A DNA stretch of 64,000 nt from Edaphobacter aggregans DSM 19364 (GTDB lineage: Bacteria > Acidobacteriota > Terriglobia > Terriglobales > Acidobacteriaceae), in assembly GCF_000745965.1 (NCBI RefSeq), contig NZ_JQKI01000018.1, positions 64,345 to 128,344 on the forward strand, in the 5' to 3' direction. This document shows positions 8,237-17,663 of this stretch, piece by piece. The position numbers and the translations under genes are program-made. The notes under the pieces were generated by a model, which saw only the letters and a program-made list of their open reading frames with translations, had not been told where the DNA came from and did no database searches. Numbering within the stretch: position 1 is the first letter of the stretch; the number at the start of each line of letters is the position of its first letter.

Positions 8237-8259
8237 GAGAGGCGGAGGCTATGCCTCTC
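8237..8259. terminator. Hairpin at the 3' end of the 97-residue ORF
   Basis: GAGAGGC and GCCTCTC pair around a 9-nt loop, overlapping the stop codon of the minus-strand gene that ends at 8249. There is no clear T-run, so it may be an mRNA-stabilising hairpin instead. Confidence 0.3.
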
Positions 8260-8542
8260 GGCCGTCCTCGGTCTCGCTGACACTGATGCGGAGCGACTTG
8301 AGAAAATTGAGGTCGCTCGAGGTGAAGGGGCCGCCGGCCTCGACGGTATCTTCAGCGGCGTCTTCGTGGCTGGCCTCGACCTCATTGAGGCCGATGGTGG
8401 CCTCGAGCATGAGGAGGACGTCGAAGCCCTGCTCGCGAATGTTCTTGACGACGACGGCGATGTCTTCGGATTCGGAGACGGTCTCGTGGATGGCCTCGCC
8501 GAGCTTCTGGATGAGATTTTTGACTTTTTGATTCAATGCCAC
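8249..8542 (-). CDS. Conserved-looking small acidic protein, unknown function
   Basis: A 97-residue soluble protein. The N-terminal half is amphipathic helix (NQKVKNLIQKLGEAIHETVSE) with a hydrophobic VVVKNIREQGFDVLLMLEA stretch; the middle is strongly acidic, and the end reads FLKSLRISV. The ATG at 8542 follows a purine-rich GGAGGTGGC site. Codon usage matches the neighbours. I do not recognise the family. It is alone in its transcription unit between glgC and a very small membrane ORF. Confidence 0.65.
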   Translation of the reverse strand: MALNQKVKNLIQKLGEAIHETVSESEDIAVVVKNIREQGFDVLLMLEATIGLNEVEASHEDAAEDTVEAGGPFTSSDLNFLKSLRISVSETEDGREA

Positions 8543-8724
8543 CTCCGGGCTGCCTGGATATCGAAGTACCGCGCAGCGGGTATTCCCGGCTGATTAAGAC
8601 CGGCGGGGAACGGCATTGCGAGGACTGCTACCAACTCGCTACAGCATAACCCCAGAGGGTCGTTGCCGCAACGAATTTGAACCAGCGCAGATGCGAAGAA
8701 AAAGTGCGCCTTCAGGTCGGACGA

Positions 8725-8868
8725 TCAGGCGACAGTATGGTGATCGGACCAGGCGACTTCGAGCCGGCGGGCGAGATCCTGAACAGGACGGGTGCGCTGC
8801 GGCCCCCAGACGATTAACCCAACGGCCGCCGCGCAGAATCCGGCGACCATCCAAAGAATTTCCTTCAT
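8725..8868 (-). CDS. Single-span membrane microprotein (47 residues)
   Basis: ATG 8868 follows a strong AAGGGGGGAT ribosome site. The product starts Met-Lys-Glu-Ile, has one transmembrane helix (about residues 4-20, ILWMVAGFCAAAVGLIVW) and a basic, hydrophilic tail of about 25 residues (RTRPVQDLARRLEVAW). It ends at TGA 8725-8727. It was found by reading the minus strand directly and is short enough to be skipped by gene finders. Function unknown; the topology is like small inner-membrane regulators. Confidence 0.55.
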   Translation of the reverse strand: MKEILWMVAGFCAAAVGLIVWGPQRTRPVQDLARRLEVAWSDHHTVA

Positions 8869-8988
8869 CTATCCCCCCTTGGGACTGCCAGTCACGTATC
8901 GCGTCCTGTCTCCTAAGATGCTCGCAGGCGGTGGGGCGTTTGATGGCGGCGGCTTCCGCCGCAAAGGCCAAGCGGCTACACTTGTGGA

Positions 8989-9474
8989 ATGGACTCGGTA
9001 CGTTTTGGCCGTGCGCTGGGAGTGGGTGCGCGGGCGGCCGCGAAGACATTGCTGACGGCGGTGGATGCGGCGGCCTCGCCGAATCCTTCGGCGCAGAAGC
9101 CGAATACCGGAGCTTCGTCGAGGCCCGCGGCGCAGAGCGGTTCGGCTGCGGTGGCGCAGCAGGTGGTTCGCACGGCGGCTCAGGCCCGGCAGGCGACGGC
9201 GGGAGTGGCGCAGGGAGGAAAGCGGTTCGGTGAAGCGGTGTGGCGGCCGCTCGTAAAGCTGTCGGGGGTGTTGTGGCTGGAGTTCACGGGGGTCTTCTTC
9301 GGGATCTTCGCGGCGTATGCGGGAGGCGGAGCCTGGAAGCTGCGCGCAGAGTGGCGCGAGACGGCGACGAATCACGATATGCACATGCACTTCCTGATGG
9401 CGGCGGGGATGGCGCTGCTGTTTGGGTACTTCTGCGTGACCAGCTTTGTGCGTGCGGGCAGGCGGGGACGCTAG
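8989..9474 (+). CDS. Hypothetical membrane protein
   Basis: A 161-residue protein. Residues 1-75 are Ala, Ser and Gln rich and low in complexity; residues 88-110 ([25 protein letters not shown]) and 130-150 ([20 protein letters not shown]) are transmembrane helices, joined by a His/Met segment (NHDMHMHF) that could bind metal or be exposed on one face. It precedes the mutase gene by about 50 nt and may share its transcript. No family recognised. Confidence 0.6.
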   Translation: MDSVRFGRALGVGARAAAKTLLTAVDAAASPNPSAQKPNTGASSRPAAQSGSAAVAQQVVRTAAQARQATAGVAQGGKRFGEAVWRPLVKLSGVLWLEFTGVFFGIFAAYAGGGAWKLRAEWRETATNHDMHMHFLMAAGMALLFGYFCVTSFVRAGRRGR

Positions 9475-9526
9475 CGATAGTAGGTCTCATCAACAACCCC
9501 GTCGCGTGCGGTTACACTTGAGCGTC

Positions 9527-11152
9527 ATGTCGAAGACGGCAAAGCAGAGTACGGTGAGGCAGAGCGAGACGAGCTCGGGGATTCCGGTGGAGCTTGTGTA
9601 TGGGCCGGAGAGCATGGAGGGATTCGATCCTTCTGTGCGGCTGGGTGAGCCGGGGCAGTATCCGTTTACGCGCGGGATTCAGCCGACGATGTATCGCGGG
9701 CGGCTGTGGACGATGCGGCAGTACGCGGGCATGGGGGACGCCGAGGAGTCGAACCGGCGGTACAGGTTTCTGCTTGCGCACGGCACGAAAGGACTGAGTG
9801 TCGCGTTCGATCTGCCGACGCAGATCGGGTATGACTCGGACTCGCCGCTGGCGCTGGGCGAGGTGGGCAAGGTCGGGGTGGCGATCGATTCGATCGAGGA
9901 CATGGAGCGGCTGTTCGATGGGATTCGGCTGGATGGAATCTCGACCTCGATGACGATCAATGCGACCGCGTCGATTCTGCTGGCGCTGTATGTTGCGGTG
10001 GCGAAGCGGCAGGGCGCGGACGTGAAGAAGCTGAGCGGGACGGTGCAGAACGACATCCTGAAGGAGTACATCGCGCGGGGGACGTACATCTATCCGGTGA
10101 AGCACGCGATGCGGCTGGTGACGGACATCTTTGCATGGGCGGCGGATGAGGTTCCGGAGTGGAATACGATCTCGATCTCGGGCTACCACATGCGGGAGGC
10201 GGGGTGCACCGCGGTGCAGGAGGTGGCGTTTACGCTGGCCGATGGGATGACGTACGTGCAGGCGGCGATCGATGCGGGGCTGGACGTGGATGGGTTCGCG
10301 CCGCGGCTGAGCTTCTTCTTCAATGCGCATAACAACCTGCTGGAAGAAGTAGCGAAGTTTCGCGCGGCGCGCAGGATGTGGGCGCGGATTATGCGGGAGC
10401 ACTTCGGCGCGAAGAATCCGCGGAGCTGGATGCTGCGGTTTCATACGCAGACGGCGGGGTCGACGCTGACGGCGCAGCAGCCGGAGAACAATATCGTGCG
10501 GACGACGGTGCAGGCGCTGGCGTCGGTGCTGGGCGGGACGCAGTCGCTGCACACGAACGGGTTCGACGAGGCGCTGGCGCTGCCGACGGAGCAGGCGGCG
10601 AGGATTGCGCTAAGGACGCAGCAGATTCTGGCGCACGAGAGTGGAGTGGCGGAGACGGTGGATCCGCTGGCGGGGTCGTACTTCGTGGAGACGCTGACGA
10701 ACGAGATTGAAGCTCGCGCGGATGAGTACATGACGACGATTGCTCGGTTCGACCTCGGCGGCAAATATGGGATGCTGCGGGCGATCGAGCAGGGGTATGT
10801 GCAGCGCGAGATTCAGAATGCGGCGTACGCGTACCAGCGAGCGGTGGACTCACACGAGGCGGTTGTCGTGGCGGTGAATGAGTTTGTGAACGAGCAGGAG
10901 GCTGCGGTGCCGATCCAGAGGATCGATGAGGCGCTGGAGCAGCGGCAGGTGGAGCGGGTGAGGGCTCTGCGGGTGAGGCGCGATGGGGGGGGTCATGCAG
11001 CGTCGCTGAAGGGCGTGGAGGATGCGGCTCGTGGAGGGGAGAACCTGATGCCGCGGATCGTGGCGGCGGTGGAGGCGTACGCGACGGTGGGGGAGATTGC
11101 GGATGTGCTGCGCGGGGTGTTTGGGGAGTATCGGGAGACCGTGGTGGTGTAG
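9527..11152 (+). CDS. Methylmalonyl-CoA mutase, large (catalytic) subunit
   Basis: A 541-residue TIM-barrel subunit of the B12-dependent mutase that interconverts methylmalonyl-CoA and succinyl-CoA in propionate metabolism. The [15 protein letters not shown] and [22 protein letters not shown] blocks, the [11 protein letters not shown] block and the [19 protein letters not shown] block are all intact. It ends without the C-terminal cobalamin-binding Rossmann domain (DxHxxG), so it belongs to the split type with a separate small subunit, which is not in the window. The start used is ATG 9527; the frame is open upstream to 9446 but that part is not family-like. Confidence 0.92.
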   Translation: MSKTAKQSTVRQSETSSGIPVELVYGPESMEGFDPSVRLGEPGQYPFTRGIQPTMYRGRLWTMRQYAGMGDAEESNRRYRFLLAHGTKGLSVAFDLPTQIGYDSDSPLALGEVGKVGVAIDSIEDMERLFDGIRLDGISTSMTINATASILLALYVAVAKRQGADVKKLSGTVQNDILKEYIARGTYIYPVKHAMRLVTDIFAWAADEVPEWNTISISGYHMREAGCTAVQEVAFTLADGMTYVQAAIDAGLDVDGFAPRLSFFFNAHNNLLEEVAKFRAARRMWARIMREHFGAKNPRSWMLRFHTQTAGSTLTAQQPENNIVRTTVQALASVLGGTQSLHTNGFDEALALPTEQAARIALRTQQILAHESGVAETVDPLAGSYFVETLTNEIEARADEYMTTIARFDLGGKYGMLRAIEQGYVQREIQNAAYAYQRAVDSHEAVVVAVNEFVNEQEAAVPIQRIDEALEQRQVERVRALRVRRDGGGHAASLKGVEDAARGGENLMPRIVAAVEAYATVGEIADVLRGVFGEYRETVVV

Positions 11153-11254
11153 GGACTACGGTGACGTCTAGTCGGGGGCCCACGGGTCCAGATATTTGAG
11201 CGGCTCAGGTGCTATCGTTGAAGTTTGTGGGTTGATGTTTTGAAGGAACCGACT

Positions 11255-12382
11255 ATGGCTGAGACGATAGAGCTTCGCAAGACTGCTTTGAACGCCGTGC
11301 ATCGCGCCGCGAAGGCGAAGATGGTGGACTTTGGCGGCTGGGATATGCCGGTGGACTGCTGCGGTTTGACGGCCGAGCATATGGCCGTGCGCACGGCGGT
11401 GGGCGTCTTCGACGTGTCGCACATGGGCGATATTCAGCTGCGCGGGCCGGGGTCACTGGCGGCGGTGCAGAAGCTTTGCATGAATGATGCGTCGAAGCTG
11501 CAGGTTGGTCAGGCGCACTATTCGGCGATGCTGTATCCGAATGGCACTTTTGTTGATGACGTCATAGTCCATAAACTTTCTGACAACGACTACCTGATCG
11601 TGATCAATGCGGGGACGCGCGAGAAGGATGTGCAGTGGGTGCGGTCGCAGATTGGATCGATGCCGGGCGTGCACGTGAACGACTTCAGCGACTACTACAC
11701 ACAGATTGCGATCCAGGGGCCTCGGGCGGCGGAGACGCTCAAGAAGCTAACTCCGGTGGACCTGTCGCAGATCAAGAACTACTGGTTCACGTGGGGGCAG
11801 GTGTGTGGGCTGTATAACGTGATGATCGCGCGCACCGGCTATACCGGCGAGGATGGCTTTGAAATCTACATCCCGAGCGATGAGCCGACGAGCGCGCGCG
11901 TTTGGGGCGAGGTGCTGGAGGCGGGCAAGGAGTTCGGGATTCTGGCCTGCGGCCTGGGAGCGCGGAATACGCTGCGGCTGGAGGCGGCGATGGCGCTGTA
12001 CGAGCACGAGATCTCGGACACGATCAACGTGTGGGAGGCGGGGCTGGGGCGCTATGCGAAGCTCGACAAGGGCGACTTTGTGGGCCGCGATGCGCTGGTG
12101 AAGATTCAGGAAGAGGGCGGGCCGAAGCGGAAGCTTGTGGGGCTGGAGATGATCGAGCGCGGGATTGGCCGCGACGGATATCCGGTGTTCTCACTCGACG
12201 GCAAGCGGCTGGGAGAGATTACGAGCGGGTCGCCCGCACCGTTTTTGAAGAAGAACGTCGCGCTGGCGTATGTGCCAGTGGAGAGCTCGGCGCCGGACAC
12301 CGAGGTTGCGGTGGAGATTCGCGGGCAGATGGTGAAGGCGAAGGTGGTTCCGACGCCGTTCTACAAGCGGGCGAAGAAATAA
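11255..12382 (+). CDS. gcvT: Glycine cleavage system T protein (aminomethyltransferase)
   Basis: A 375-residue tetrahydrofolate-dependent aminomethyltransferase that takes the methylamine from lipoyl-GcvH, releasing ammonia and methylene-THF. Family blocks are present: DFGGWDMPV near residue 26, the FDVSHMGD block, [14 protein letters not shown], and [13 protein letters not shown]. The ATG at 11255 has AAGGAA 8 nt upstream; the open frame before it is not conserved. First gene of the gcv operon. The 100-nt leader shows no glycine-riboswitch pair of aptamers. Confidence 0.95.
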   Translation: MAETIELRKTALNAVHRAAKAKMVDFGGWDMPVDCCGLTAEHMAVRTAVGVFDVSHMGDIQLRGPGSLAAVQKLCMNDASKLQVGQAHYSAMLYPNGTFVDDVIVHKLSDNDYLIVINAGTREKDVQWVRSQIGSMPGVHVNDFSDYYTQIAIQGPRAAETLKKLTPVDLSQIKNYWFTWGQVCGLYNVMIARTGYTGEDGFEIYIPSDEPTSARVWGEVLEAGKEFGILACGLGARNTLRLEAAMALYEHEISDTINVWEAGLGRYAKLDKGDFVGRDALVKIQEEGGPKRKLVGLEMIERGIGRDGYPVFSLDGKRLGEITSGSPAPFLKKNVALAYVPVESSAPDTEVAVEIRGQMVKAKVVPTPFYKRAKK

Positions 12383-12392
12383 GGAGCGACGA

Positions 12393-12683
12393 GTGCAATT
12401 TCTTTCTGTAAGCAGACGCCGGACGGAGGCGTTTCCCCCTGAGGCTTGGACACAGGAGCTGCTGGAGGCCGAGGCGCAGCGCGTGCGGGAGCTGTATGTC
12501 GCCGGCGTGGTTCGGACGATATGGCGGCGCAAGGATATGCCCGGGGCGGTGATGGTGATTGAGGCTGCGAGCGAGGACGAGGCGCGGGCCGCGGTGGCGA
12601 GCCTGCCGCTGGCGCAGCTCGGGATGCTGGAGATTGTGGTGTTCACGGCGCTCGAGCCCTATCCGGCGTTCGGGCCTCGCTGA
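12393..12683 (+). CDS. Muconolactone isomerase/YciI-like small protein
   Basis: A 96-residue protein in the gcv operon with a ferredoxin-like dimeric alpha+beta barrel pattern: MQFLSVSR strand, a helix LLEAEAQRVRELYVAGVV, a WRRKDMPGAVMVIEA strand pair, a helix EDEARAAVASLPL and a final MLEIVVFTALEPY strand. This is the layout of muconolactone delta-isomerase-like and YCII proteins. GTG start with AAGGAG upstream. It begins 10 nt after gcvT. Catalytic role is unproven, and the operon position may only mean co-expression. Confidence 0.65.
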   Translation: MQFLSVSRRRTEAFPPEAWTQELLEAEAQRVRELYVAGVVRTIWRRKDMPGAVMVIEAASEDEARAAVASLPLAQLGMLEIVVFTALEPYPAFGPR

Positions 12684-12751
12684 AACGCCTGAGTTTCGTA
12701 GAGTTTTCCGCAAAAGACGCAATACAATGGAAAAGGAGAGACACCCAAGAC

Positions 12752-13141
12752 ATGGCTTATCCTGCGAACTACAAGTACACGAAGGAACACGAGTGGATTG
12801 ACCTCAACGGCGCGAAGGCCCTAGTCGGCATTACGGACTACGCGCAGAACTCGCTGGGCGACATTGTGTTTGTCGACCTGCCAAAGGTGGGCGACATGCT
12901 TGAGGCCGGAAAGACCTTCGGCTCCGTGGAGTCGGTGAAAGCGGTCTCGGACCTGTACTCGCCGGTGAGCGGGACGGTGACGGAGATCAACGAGGCGCTG
13001 AAGGATGCGCCGGAGAAGATCAACGCCGATGCGAACACGACCTGGATGCTAAAGCTGGACGTGACGAATCCGGCGGAGTTGGAAGGCCTGCTGTCGGCGG
13101 CCGACTACGAGAAGTTCATCAGCGAAGAGACCGGACACTAA
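12752..13141 (+). CDS. gcvH: Glycine cleavage system H protein
   Basis: A 129-residue lipoyl carrier that shuttles the aminomethyl group between P, T and L proteins. The lipoyl-attachment lysine is Lys63 in the GSVESVKAVSDLYSP context. The start ATG 12752 has GGAGAGA upstream. It is followed 3 nt later by gcvPA, so these two are coupled. Length and motif are normal for the family. Confidence 0.96.
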   Translation: MAYPANYKYTKEHEWIDLNGAKALVGITDYAQNSLGDIVFVDLPKVGDMLEAGKTFGSVESVKAVSDLYSPVSGTVTEINEALKDAPEKINADANTTWMLKLDVTNPAELEGLLSAADYEKFISEETGH

Positions 13142-13144
13142 GAG

Positions 13145-14521
13145 ATGCGTTATTTGCCGAAGTCCCCTGCGGACCGCCAGGAGATGCTCGCCGAGATCGG
13201 CGTGGCGTCGATCGACGATCTTTTTTCGACGATTCCTGCGGAGTACCAGTTCAAGCGCGATCTTGCGATTCCCCGCCAGCATGGCGAGTCGGAGATTATC
13301 GACAAGTTTCGCGAGTACGCGAACCAGAATGCCACGGGCTATGCGAGCTTTCTCGGCGCGGGCGTGTACCGCCACTATCGGCCGGTGTTGATCGATACGG
13401 TTGTCTCGCGGGGCGAGTTTCTGACCAGCTACACGCCTTACCAGCCGGAGATCTCGCAGGGAACCCTGCAGGCGATGTTCGAGTTCCAGACGATGATCTG
13501 CGAGCTGACGGGGATGGAGATCGCGAACGCGTCGATGTACGACGGCTCGACTGGCGCGGCTGAAGCGATCATGATGGCGGTGCGAGTAACTGGACGCGAT
13601 GGCGCAGTGATTGCGCGCACGGTGCATCCGGAGTATCGCGAAGTCGTCGCGACGTATGCGCTGCACCAGGAGATTCCGACGACCGAGGTTGGGTATGGGG
13701 AGAACGGCCGCGTTGATCTGGCCGCTCTGGATGCGGCGATTACGGACAACACGGCCTGCGTGCTGATTCAGTCGCCGAACTTCTTTGGAACGATTGAGGA
13801 TGTTGCGGCGATTGCAGACATTGCTCATAAGAAGGGCGCGCTACTGATCGTCTCGATTGCAGAGGCTGTCTCGCTGGGCATCGTGAGGCCGCCGGCTGAG
13901 GCGGATATTGTGTCGCTCGAGGCGCAGAGCTTTGGTGTTGCGCCGAGCTACGGCGGGCCGTTCTGCGGCGTGATTGCGTGCAAGGAGAAGTTCCTGCGGC
14001 AGATGCCGGGACGTATCGTGGGCGAGACGAAGGACATGGACGGCAAGCGCGGTTTCGTTCTGACGCTGTCGACGCGCGAGCAGCATATTCGCCGCGAGAA
14101 GGCGACCTCGAACATCTGCACCAACCAGGCACTGGTGGCGATGATGACGACAGTCTTCCTGACGGTGTATGGCAGAGAAGGCATGAAGGACCTTGCAGTG
14201 CAGAACCTGGCGAAGGCGAGCTACCTGAAAAAGGTCTTGACGGGGAGTCAAGCTGCAAAATCTTTATTTGATGGCGCACCGCAATTTCATGAATTTGTTC
14301 TCCAGACATCCTCAGCAGATGCAGAGAAGCTAAATGAATTGCTGCTTGAGAAGAAGATCATAGGGGGTCTGCCGCTGGCGAAGTGGTACCCCGAACTTGG
14401 TTCCAATGCGACGCTTTGGTGCGCCACCGAACTGACAACTCGCGCACAAATGGATGAGGCGGCAAAGGTCGTTCATAGCACTTGGTCCGTTTATGAGGAT
14501 CGTGGACTTATAACCCTTTAG
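13145..14521 (+). CDS. gcvPA: Glycine dehydrogenase (decarboxylating) subunit 1
   Basis: A 458-residue N-terminal half of the P protein, which in this lineage is split into two polypeptides. Typical blocks: [32 protein letters not shown], then [14 protein letters not shown] and [14 protein letters not shown]. Acts with gcvPB as a PLP enzyme that decarboxylates glycine and loads the aminomethyl group on GcvH. Starts 3 nt after gcvH. Unusually it is separated from gcvPB by a small unrelated gene. Confidence 0.95.
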   Translation: MRYLPKSPADRQEMLAEIGVASIDDLFSTIPAEYQFKRDLAIPRQHGESEIIDKFREYANQNATGYASFLGAGVYRHYRPVLIDTVVSRGEFLTSYTPYQPEISQGTLQAMFEFQTMICELTGMEIANASMYDGSTGAAEAIMMAVRVTGRDGAVIARTVHPEYREVVATYALHQEIPTTEVGYGENGRVDLAALDAAITDNTACVLIQSPNFFGTIEDVAAIADIAHKKGALLIVSIAEAVSLGIVRPPAEADIVSLEAQSFGVAPSYGGPFCGVIACKEKFLRQMPGRIVGETKDMDGKRGFVLTLSTREQHIRREKATSNICTNQALVAMMTTVFLTVYGREGMKDLAVQNLAKASYLKKVLTGSQAAKSLFDGAPQFHEFVLQTSSADAEKLNELLLEKKIIGGLPLAKWYPELGSNATLWCATELTTRAQMDEAAKVVHSTWSVYEDRGLITL

Positions 14522-14532
14522 AAGGTTCAGTC

Positions 14533-14877
14533 TTGGATATTTCCGGCATCGTCGGCGAGGAGCTGGTTGCAGTGGAGTTTGTGCAGGACTATCTGCAGCT
14601 TCGCTTCGACACGCCTCTGCTGACGCTGTATTCGTGGCCGCATGTTTTGCTCAGTGAGTTTTCGATTGCGTATGGCGAGCCGGAGTATCGGAATGCGCTG
14701 TGCTCGCTGATCGGCGAGAAGGTTGAGGAGGCGACGCTGGAGGTAGGCGATTCGCTGACGCTGAAGTTTGAGAACGACACGGTGATTGCGCTGTCGTTGC
14801 GTGAAGAAGATCTGGATGGGCCGGAGGCGGGGGCGTATTCGCCCACGGGCTCCGTTGCAGATCAGATGGAGTTTTAG
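14533..14877 (+). CDS. Small protein of unknown function between gcvPA and gcvPB
   Basis: A 114-residue soluble protein starting at a TTG with AGAAGG upstream, 11 nt after the gcvPA stop. Predicted mostly beta: DISGIVGEELVAVEFVQDYLQLRF, LTLYSWPHVLL, ALCSLIGEKVEEATLEVG and LTLKFENDTVIALSLRE strands. The pattern is like small ligand-binding or immunity-type beta proteins, but I do not recognise it. Codon usage matches the operon. A repeat remnant (14904-14941) separates it from gcvPB. Confidence 0.6.
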   Translation: MDISGIVGEELVAVEFVQDYLQLRFDTPLLTLYSWPHVLLSEFSIAYGEPEYRNALCSLIGEKVEEATLEVGDSLTLKFENDTVIALSLREEDLDGPEAGAYSPTGSVADQMEF

Positions 14878-14903
14878 CGGCGCGAAAATGCGTGGCGCCG
14901 CGG

Positions 14904-14941
14904 ACGAAATGCGGGGTTCTTCGCTCCGCTCAGAATGACGG
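14904..14941 (-). repeat. Degenerate family A repeat inside the gcv operon
   Basis: On the minus strand this reads TCATTCTGAGCGGAGCGAAG followed by AACCCCGCAT: the left end and the short middle of family A. It lies in the 84-nt spacer before gcvPB, so it should be transcribed with the operon. Confidence 0.5.
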
Positions 14942-14961
14942 TTTTGGCAGGTGAGAGACGA

Positions 14962-16521
14962 ATGGCAGAGACAAAGTTCATAGGAACGCCGAAGAAGGTA
15001 ACGACGCACGTCAATCAGAACGAAGACCTGATGTTTGAGAAGTCTTCGCCGGGCAAGAAGGCTTACCGTCTGGCGGAGCTCGATGTTCCTGCGGTGGATG
15101 CCGCTGGGCTGCTGGGCGATGCGGTGCGAACGGACCTGGGCGTGATGCCAGAGCTGAGCGAGATTGAGATTGTGCGCCACTTCACGCGGCTCTCGACGTG
15201 GAACTATGCGATTGATCTCGGCATGTATCCGTTGGGAAGCTGCACGATGAAGTACAACCCGCGGGTGAACGAGTTGGTGTCCCGCCTCGAGGGGATCGCC
15301 GAGGCGCATCCTTATCAGCCCGAGTCGCTGTCGCAGGGCGCGCTGGGCATCATGAAGCTGCTGAGCGAGTGCCTGATCGAGATTACGGGCATGGACACGA
15401 TCACGCTGCAGCCGGCGGCTGGAGCGCATGGCGAGTTCACGGGCATCCTGCTGGCGCGCGCGTATCACGAGGCACAGGGCAATGCGCGGAAGAAGATTCT
15501 GATTCCGGATTCGGCACATGGCACGAACCCGGCGACCGCCGCGGTCTGCGGCTACCAGGTGGCGAACCTGAAGTCGAATGCGCAGGGCATGGTGGATATT
15601 GCGGAGCTGGAGCGCATGGTGGATGAGGATACCGCCGCGCTGATGCTGACGAATCCTTCGACGATTGGAGTGTTTGAGAGCGAAATTCACAAGATTGCCG
15701 ACATTCTGCATGCGAAAGGCGCGCTGCTGTACATGGACGGCGCGAACATGAACGCGCTGGTGGGCAAGACGCGGCCGGGCGACTTTGGTGTGGACGTGAT
15801 GCACCTGAACCTGCACAAGACCTTCTCGACGCCGCATGGAGGCGGTGGCCCAGGGTCGGGGCCGGTGGCGTGCAAGAAGATTCTGGAGCCGTTTTTGCCG
15901 AAGCCTGTGGTCGTCACAAAGGCTGATGGCTCACTCGCGCTCGACTACGACCGCCCGCAGAGCATCGGGCGCGTACGCATGTTCTATGGCAACTTCGGGA
16001 TGTTTGTTCGGGCGCTCGCGTACATTCTGGCGAATGGGCCGGATGGTCTGCGGCAGACGACCGAGGACGCGGTGCTGAACGCGAACTACATTCGCGCGAA
16101 GCTTGCGGACACGTTTGATCTGCCGTACAAAGCTCCGTCGCTCCACGAGGTTGTGTTCTCGGACAGGCGGCAGGCGAAGAACGGCGTGAAGACCGGCGAT
16201 ATGGGAAAGCGGTTGATCGACTACGGTTTCCACGCGTATACGGTCTCGTTCCCGCTGGTGGTGCAGGGCGCGATGATGATCGAGCCGACGGAGAGCGAGA
16301 GCCGCGAGGAGCTTGATCTGTTGATCGATGCACTGAAGCAGATTGCGCGCGAGGCCGAGGAGAATCCCGAGGTGGTGACGACCTCCCCGCATACGACGCG
16401 GCTGCGGCGTCTGGACGAGACGACGGCGGCGCGCAAGCCGATCCTGCGCTGGAAGCCTGTGCCCAACGGCACGGCGGATTCGAATGCGTTGACGCCGGAT
16501 ACTGCCGCGAAGGAGTGGTAG
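14962..16521 (+). CDS. gcvPB: Glycine dehydrogenase (decarboxylating) subunit 2
   Basis: A 519-residue C-terminal half of the P protein carrying the cofactor site. The PLP lysine is in LNLHKTFSTPHGGGGPGSGP, about residue 290; the GSCTMKYNPRVNE block is near residue 90. Start ATG 14962 follows GGTGAGAG; the frame opens earlier within the repeat remnant but that is not coding. The C-terminus has an extra tail of about 40 residues rich in Thr and Lys. The last gcv gene of the cluster. Confidence 0.95.
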   Translation: MAETKFIGTPKKVTTHVNQNEDLMFEKSSPGKKAYRLAELDVPAVDAAGLLGDAVRTDLGVMPELSEIEIVRHFTRLSTWNYAIDLGMYPLGSCTMKYNPRVNELVSRLEGIAEAHPYQPESLSQGALGIMKLLSECLIEITGMDTITLQPAAGAHGEFTGILLARAYHEAQGNARKKILIPDSAHGTNPATAAVCGYQVANLKSNAQGMVDIAELERMVDEDTAALMLTNPSTIGVFESEIHKIADILHAKGALLYMDGANMNALVGKTRPGDFGVDVMHLNLHKTFSTPHGGGGPGSGPVACKKILEPFLPKPVVVTKADGSLALDYDRPQSIGRVRMFYGNFGMFVRALAYILANGPDGLRQTTEDAVLNANYIRAKLADTFDLPYKAPSLHEVVFSDRRQAKNGVKTGDMGKRLIDYGFHAYTVSFPLVVQGAMMIEPTESESREELDLLIDALKQIAREAEENPEVVTTSPHTTRLRRLDETTAARKPILRWKPVPNGTADSNALTPDTAAKEW

Positions 16522-16522
16522 C

Positions 16523-16807
16523 GTGACAGACTTTCGCTACCTGGGCGACGATCGACGGGCGGAGCTTGAGAGGTATGAGTTCATGATGGGCGAGGCGAGG
16601 GGAAGGCTCGCTGCCAGCATGGACTGCCTGACGGACGCGCTGATCCTGGTGGGCCAGCATGGCGTGTACTGCACGAGCAACCGGAACCCTAGGGTTCCGG
16701 CGCTCGACCTGCAGGCTGTGATGGCGAATCTGAACGGGGCGAAGGAGCTGGTCTCGGCGGTGATGGACAAGCTTCGCGCCGAGCGCGAGGCCACGGAGAA
16801 GCAGTAG
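16523..16807 (+). CDS. Small protein of unknown function, end of gcv operon
   Basis: A 94-residue protein with a GTG start one base after the gcvPB stop and a ribosome site (AAGGAG) inside the end of gcvPB. It is mostly helical: DDRRAELERYEFMMGEARGRL, then a central Leu/Val/Gly stretch with a CTSNRNPRVP turn, then LQAVMANLNGAKELVSAVMDKLRAEREATEK. Translational coupling argues it is a true member of the operon. Family not recognised. Confidence 0.6.
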   Translation: MTDFRYLGDDRRAELERYEFMMGEARGRLAASMDCLTDALILVGQHGVYCTSNRNPRVPALDLQAVMANLNGAKELVSAVMDKLRAEREATEKQ

Positions 16808-17335
16808 CTACTGCGCGGTGACGGGGACGGACTGGTCGGTGTTCTCCCACTTGAGGTGCAGCTCGGTGGAGTTGCCGCTGGTGTTCTCGAAGGTGATGGA
16901 CATCTTCTCCTGCGGCGAAGAGAGTTTGGCCGACTTCATGGGGACGCGGGCGAGGTCCTGTTCCTGGTGATACTCGGTTCCCCACTGGCCGCTCTGCTTG
17001 CTGATGATGAGCATCCATTGCGAGGCGCCCGGAAGGGTGTAGAGGGTGTAGGTGCCGGCGGGAACGCTGGCGTCGCCGATCTTCAGGATGGTATTGGTTG
17101 CCAGGGCGGTCGCCTCGTTCGCGCCTGTGCGCCAGACCTTATCGTAGGGGACGAGGTTTCCCATGATCTTTCGACCGCGCATGGAGGGGGCTCCGTACTT
17201 GACGGTGACGGTGTGACCGTTGAGCGTGACGGTGGCGGTCTCGGGCGGGCTGGCTACAGGCTTGTTGCCCTGAGCAAGGCTGGAGGCGGCGAGAACGAGC
17301 GTACAGGCGAGCGATACGATAGGACGGTGCAGCAT
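16808..17335 (-). CDS. DUF2911 domain exported protein
   Basis: A 175-residue protein with a signal peptide (residues 1-22, cleaved after SLA). The mature part carries the DUF2911 hallmarks: VKYGAPSMRGRKIMG, LVPYDKVWRTGANEATALATN, PAGTYTLYTLPG and the terminal ITFENTSGNSTELHLKWE. Common in Bacteroidota and Acidobacteriota; periplasmic or lipid-anchored, biochemical role unknown. It is convergent with the gcv operon with no spacer. Confidence 0.88.
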   Translation of the reverse strand: MLHRPIVSLACTLVLAASSLAQGNKPVASPPETATVTLNGHTVTVKYGAPSMRGRKIMGNLVPYDKVWRTGANEATALATNTILKIGDASVPAGTYTLYTLPGASQWMLIISKQSGQWGTEYHQEQDLARVPMKSAKLSSPQEKMSITFENTSGNSTELHLKWENTDQSVPVTAQ

Positions 17336-17447
17336 GGGACCTCTCTTTCGTGGAGCGTTTTGAGATGCTGAATCTACGACTTTACGATGCTGAACTGCGC
17401 GTGGATGGCTGTCAAACGGCCGCGCGGACGTGCTACGCTAGAGGTAC

Positions 17448-17524
17448 GCGCCCGTAGCTCAGCTGGATAGAGCGGCAGCCTCCGAAGCTGTAGGTCAGAA
17501 GTTCGAATCTTCTCGGGCGCACCA
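17448..17524 (+). tRNA. tRNA-Arg (anticodon CCG)
   Basis: Cloverleaf fits: acceptor stem GCGCCCG/CGGGCGC, D-arm GCTC-AGCTGGATA-GAGC, anticodon stem GCAGC/GCTGT with loop CTCCGAA giving anticodon CCG, and T-arm AGAAG-TTCGAAT-CTTCT. The 3' CCA is encoded (17522-17524). No integrase or direct repeat of its 3' end was seen nearby. Confidence 0.95.
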
Positions 17525-17593
17525 TTTCCCTTCCCAACATCCTGCGAAATGTGGATCTCCAGTGCGGTCTGTTTGACGGCTCTGCGACCAACG

Positions 17594-17631
17594 CAAAAAG
17601 AAGAGGGGCCACCTTGTAGGGAGCCCCTCCA
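17594..17631 (-). terminator. Terminator of the TonB-type receptor gene
   Basis: On the minus strand GAGGGGC and GCCCCTC pair around a 13-nt loop and are followed by TTCTTTTTGC. It lies about 35 nt after the receptor stop. Confidence 0.75.
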
Positions 17632-17663
17632 GGTCTCGTCAGAAGGTTGGTTGAGATTCAGGA

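Noticed and set aside
11153..11254. Glycine riboswitch before gcvT
   Set aside because: The 100-nt leader is too short and lacks the tandem aptamer motifs.
14527..15837. A 436-codon minus-strand frame antisense to gcvPB
   Set aside because: Low-complexity Arg/His composition and no domain; gcvPB is certain.
17448..17524. Integrative element at tRNA-Arg
   Set aside because: No integrase gene and no repeat of the tRNA 3' end in the window.
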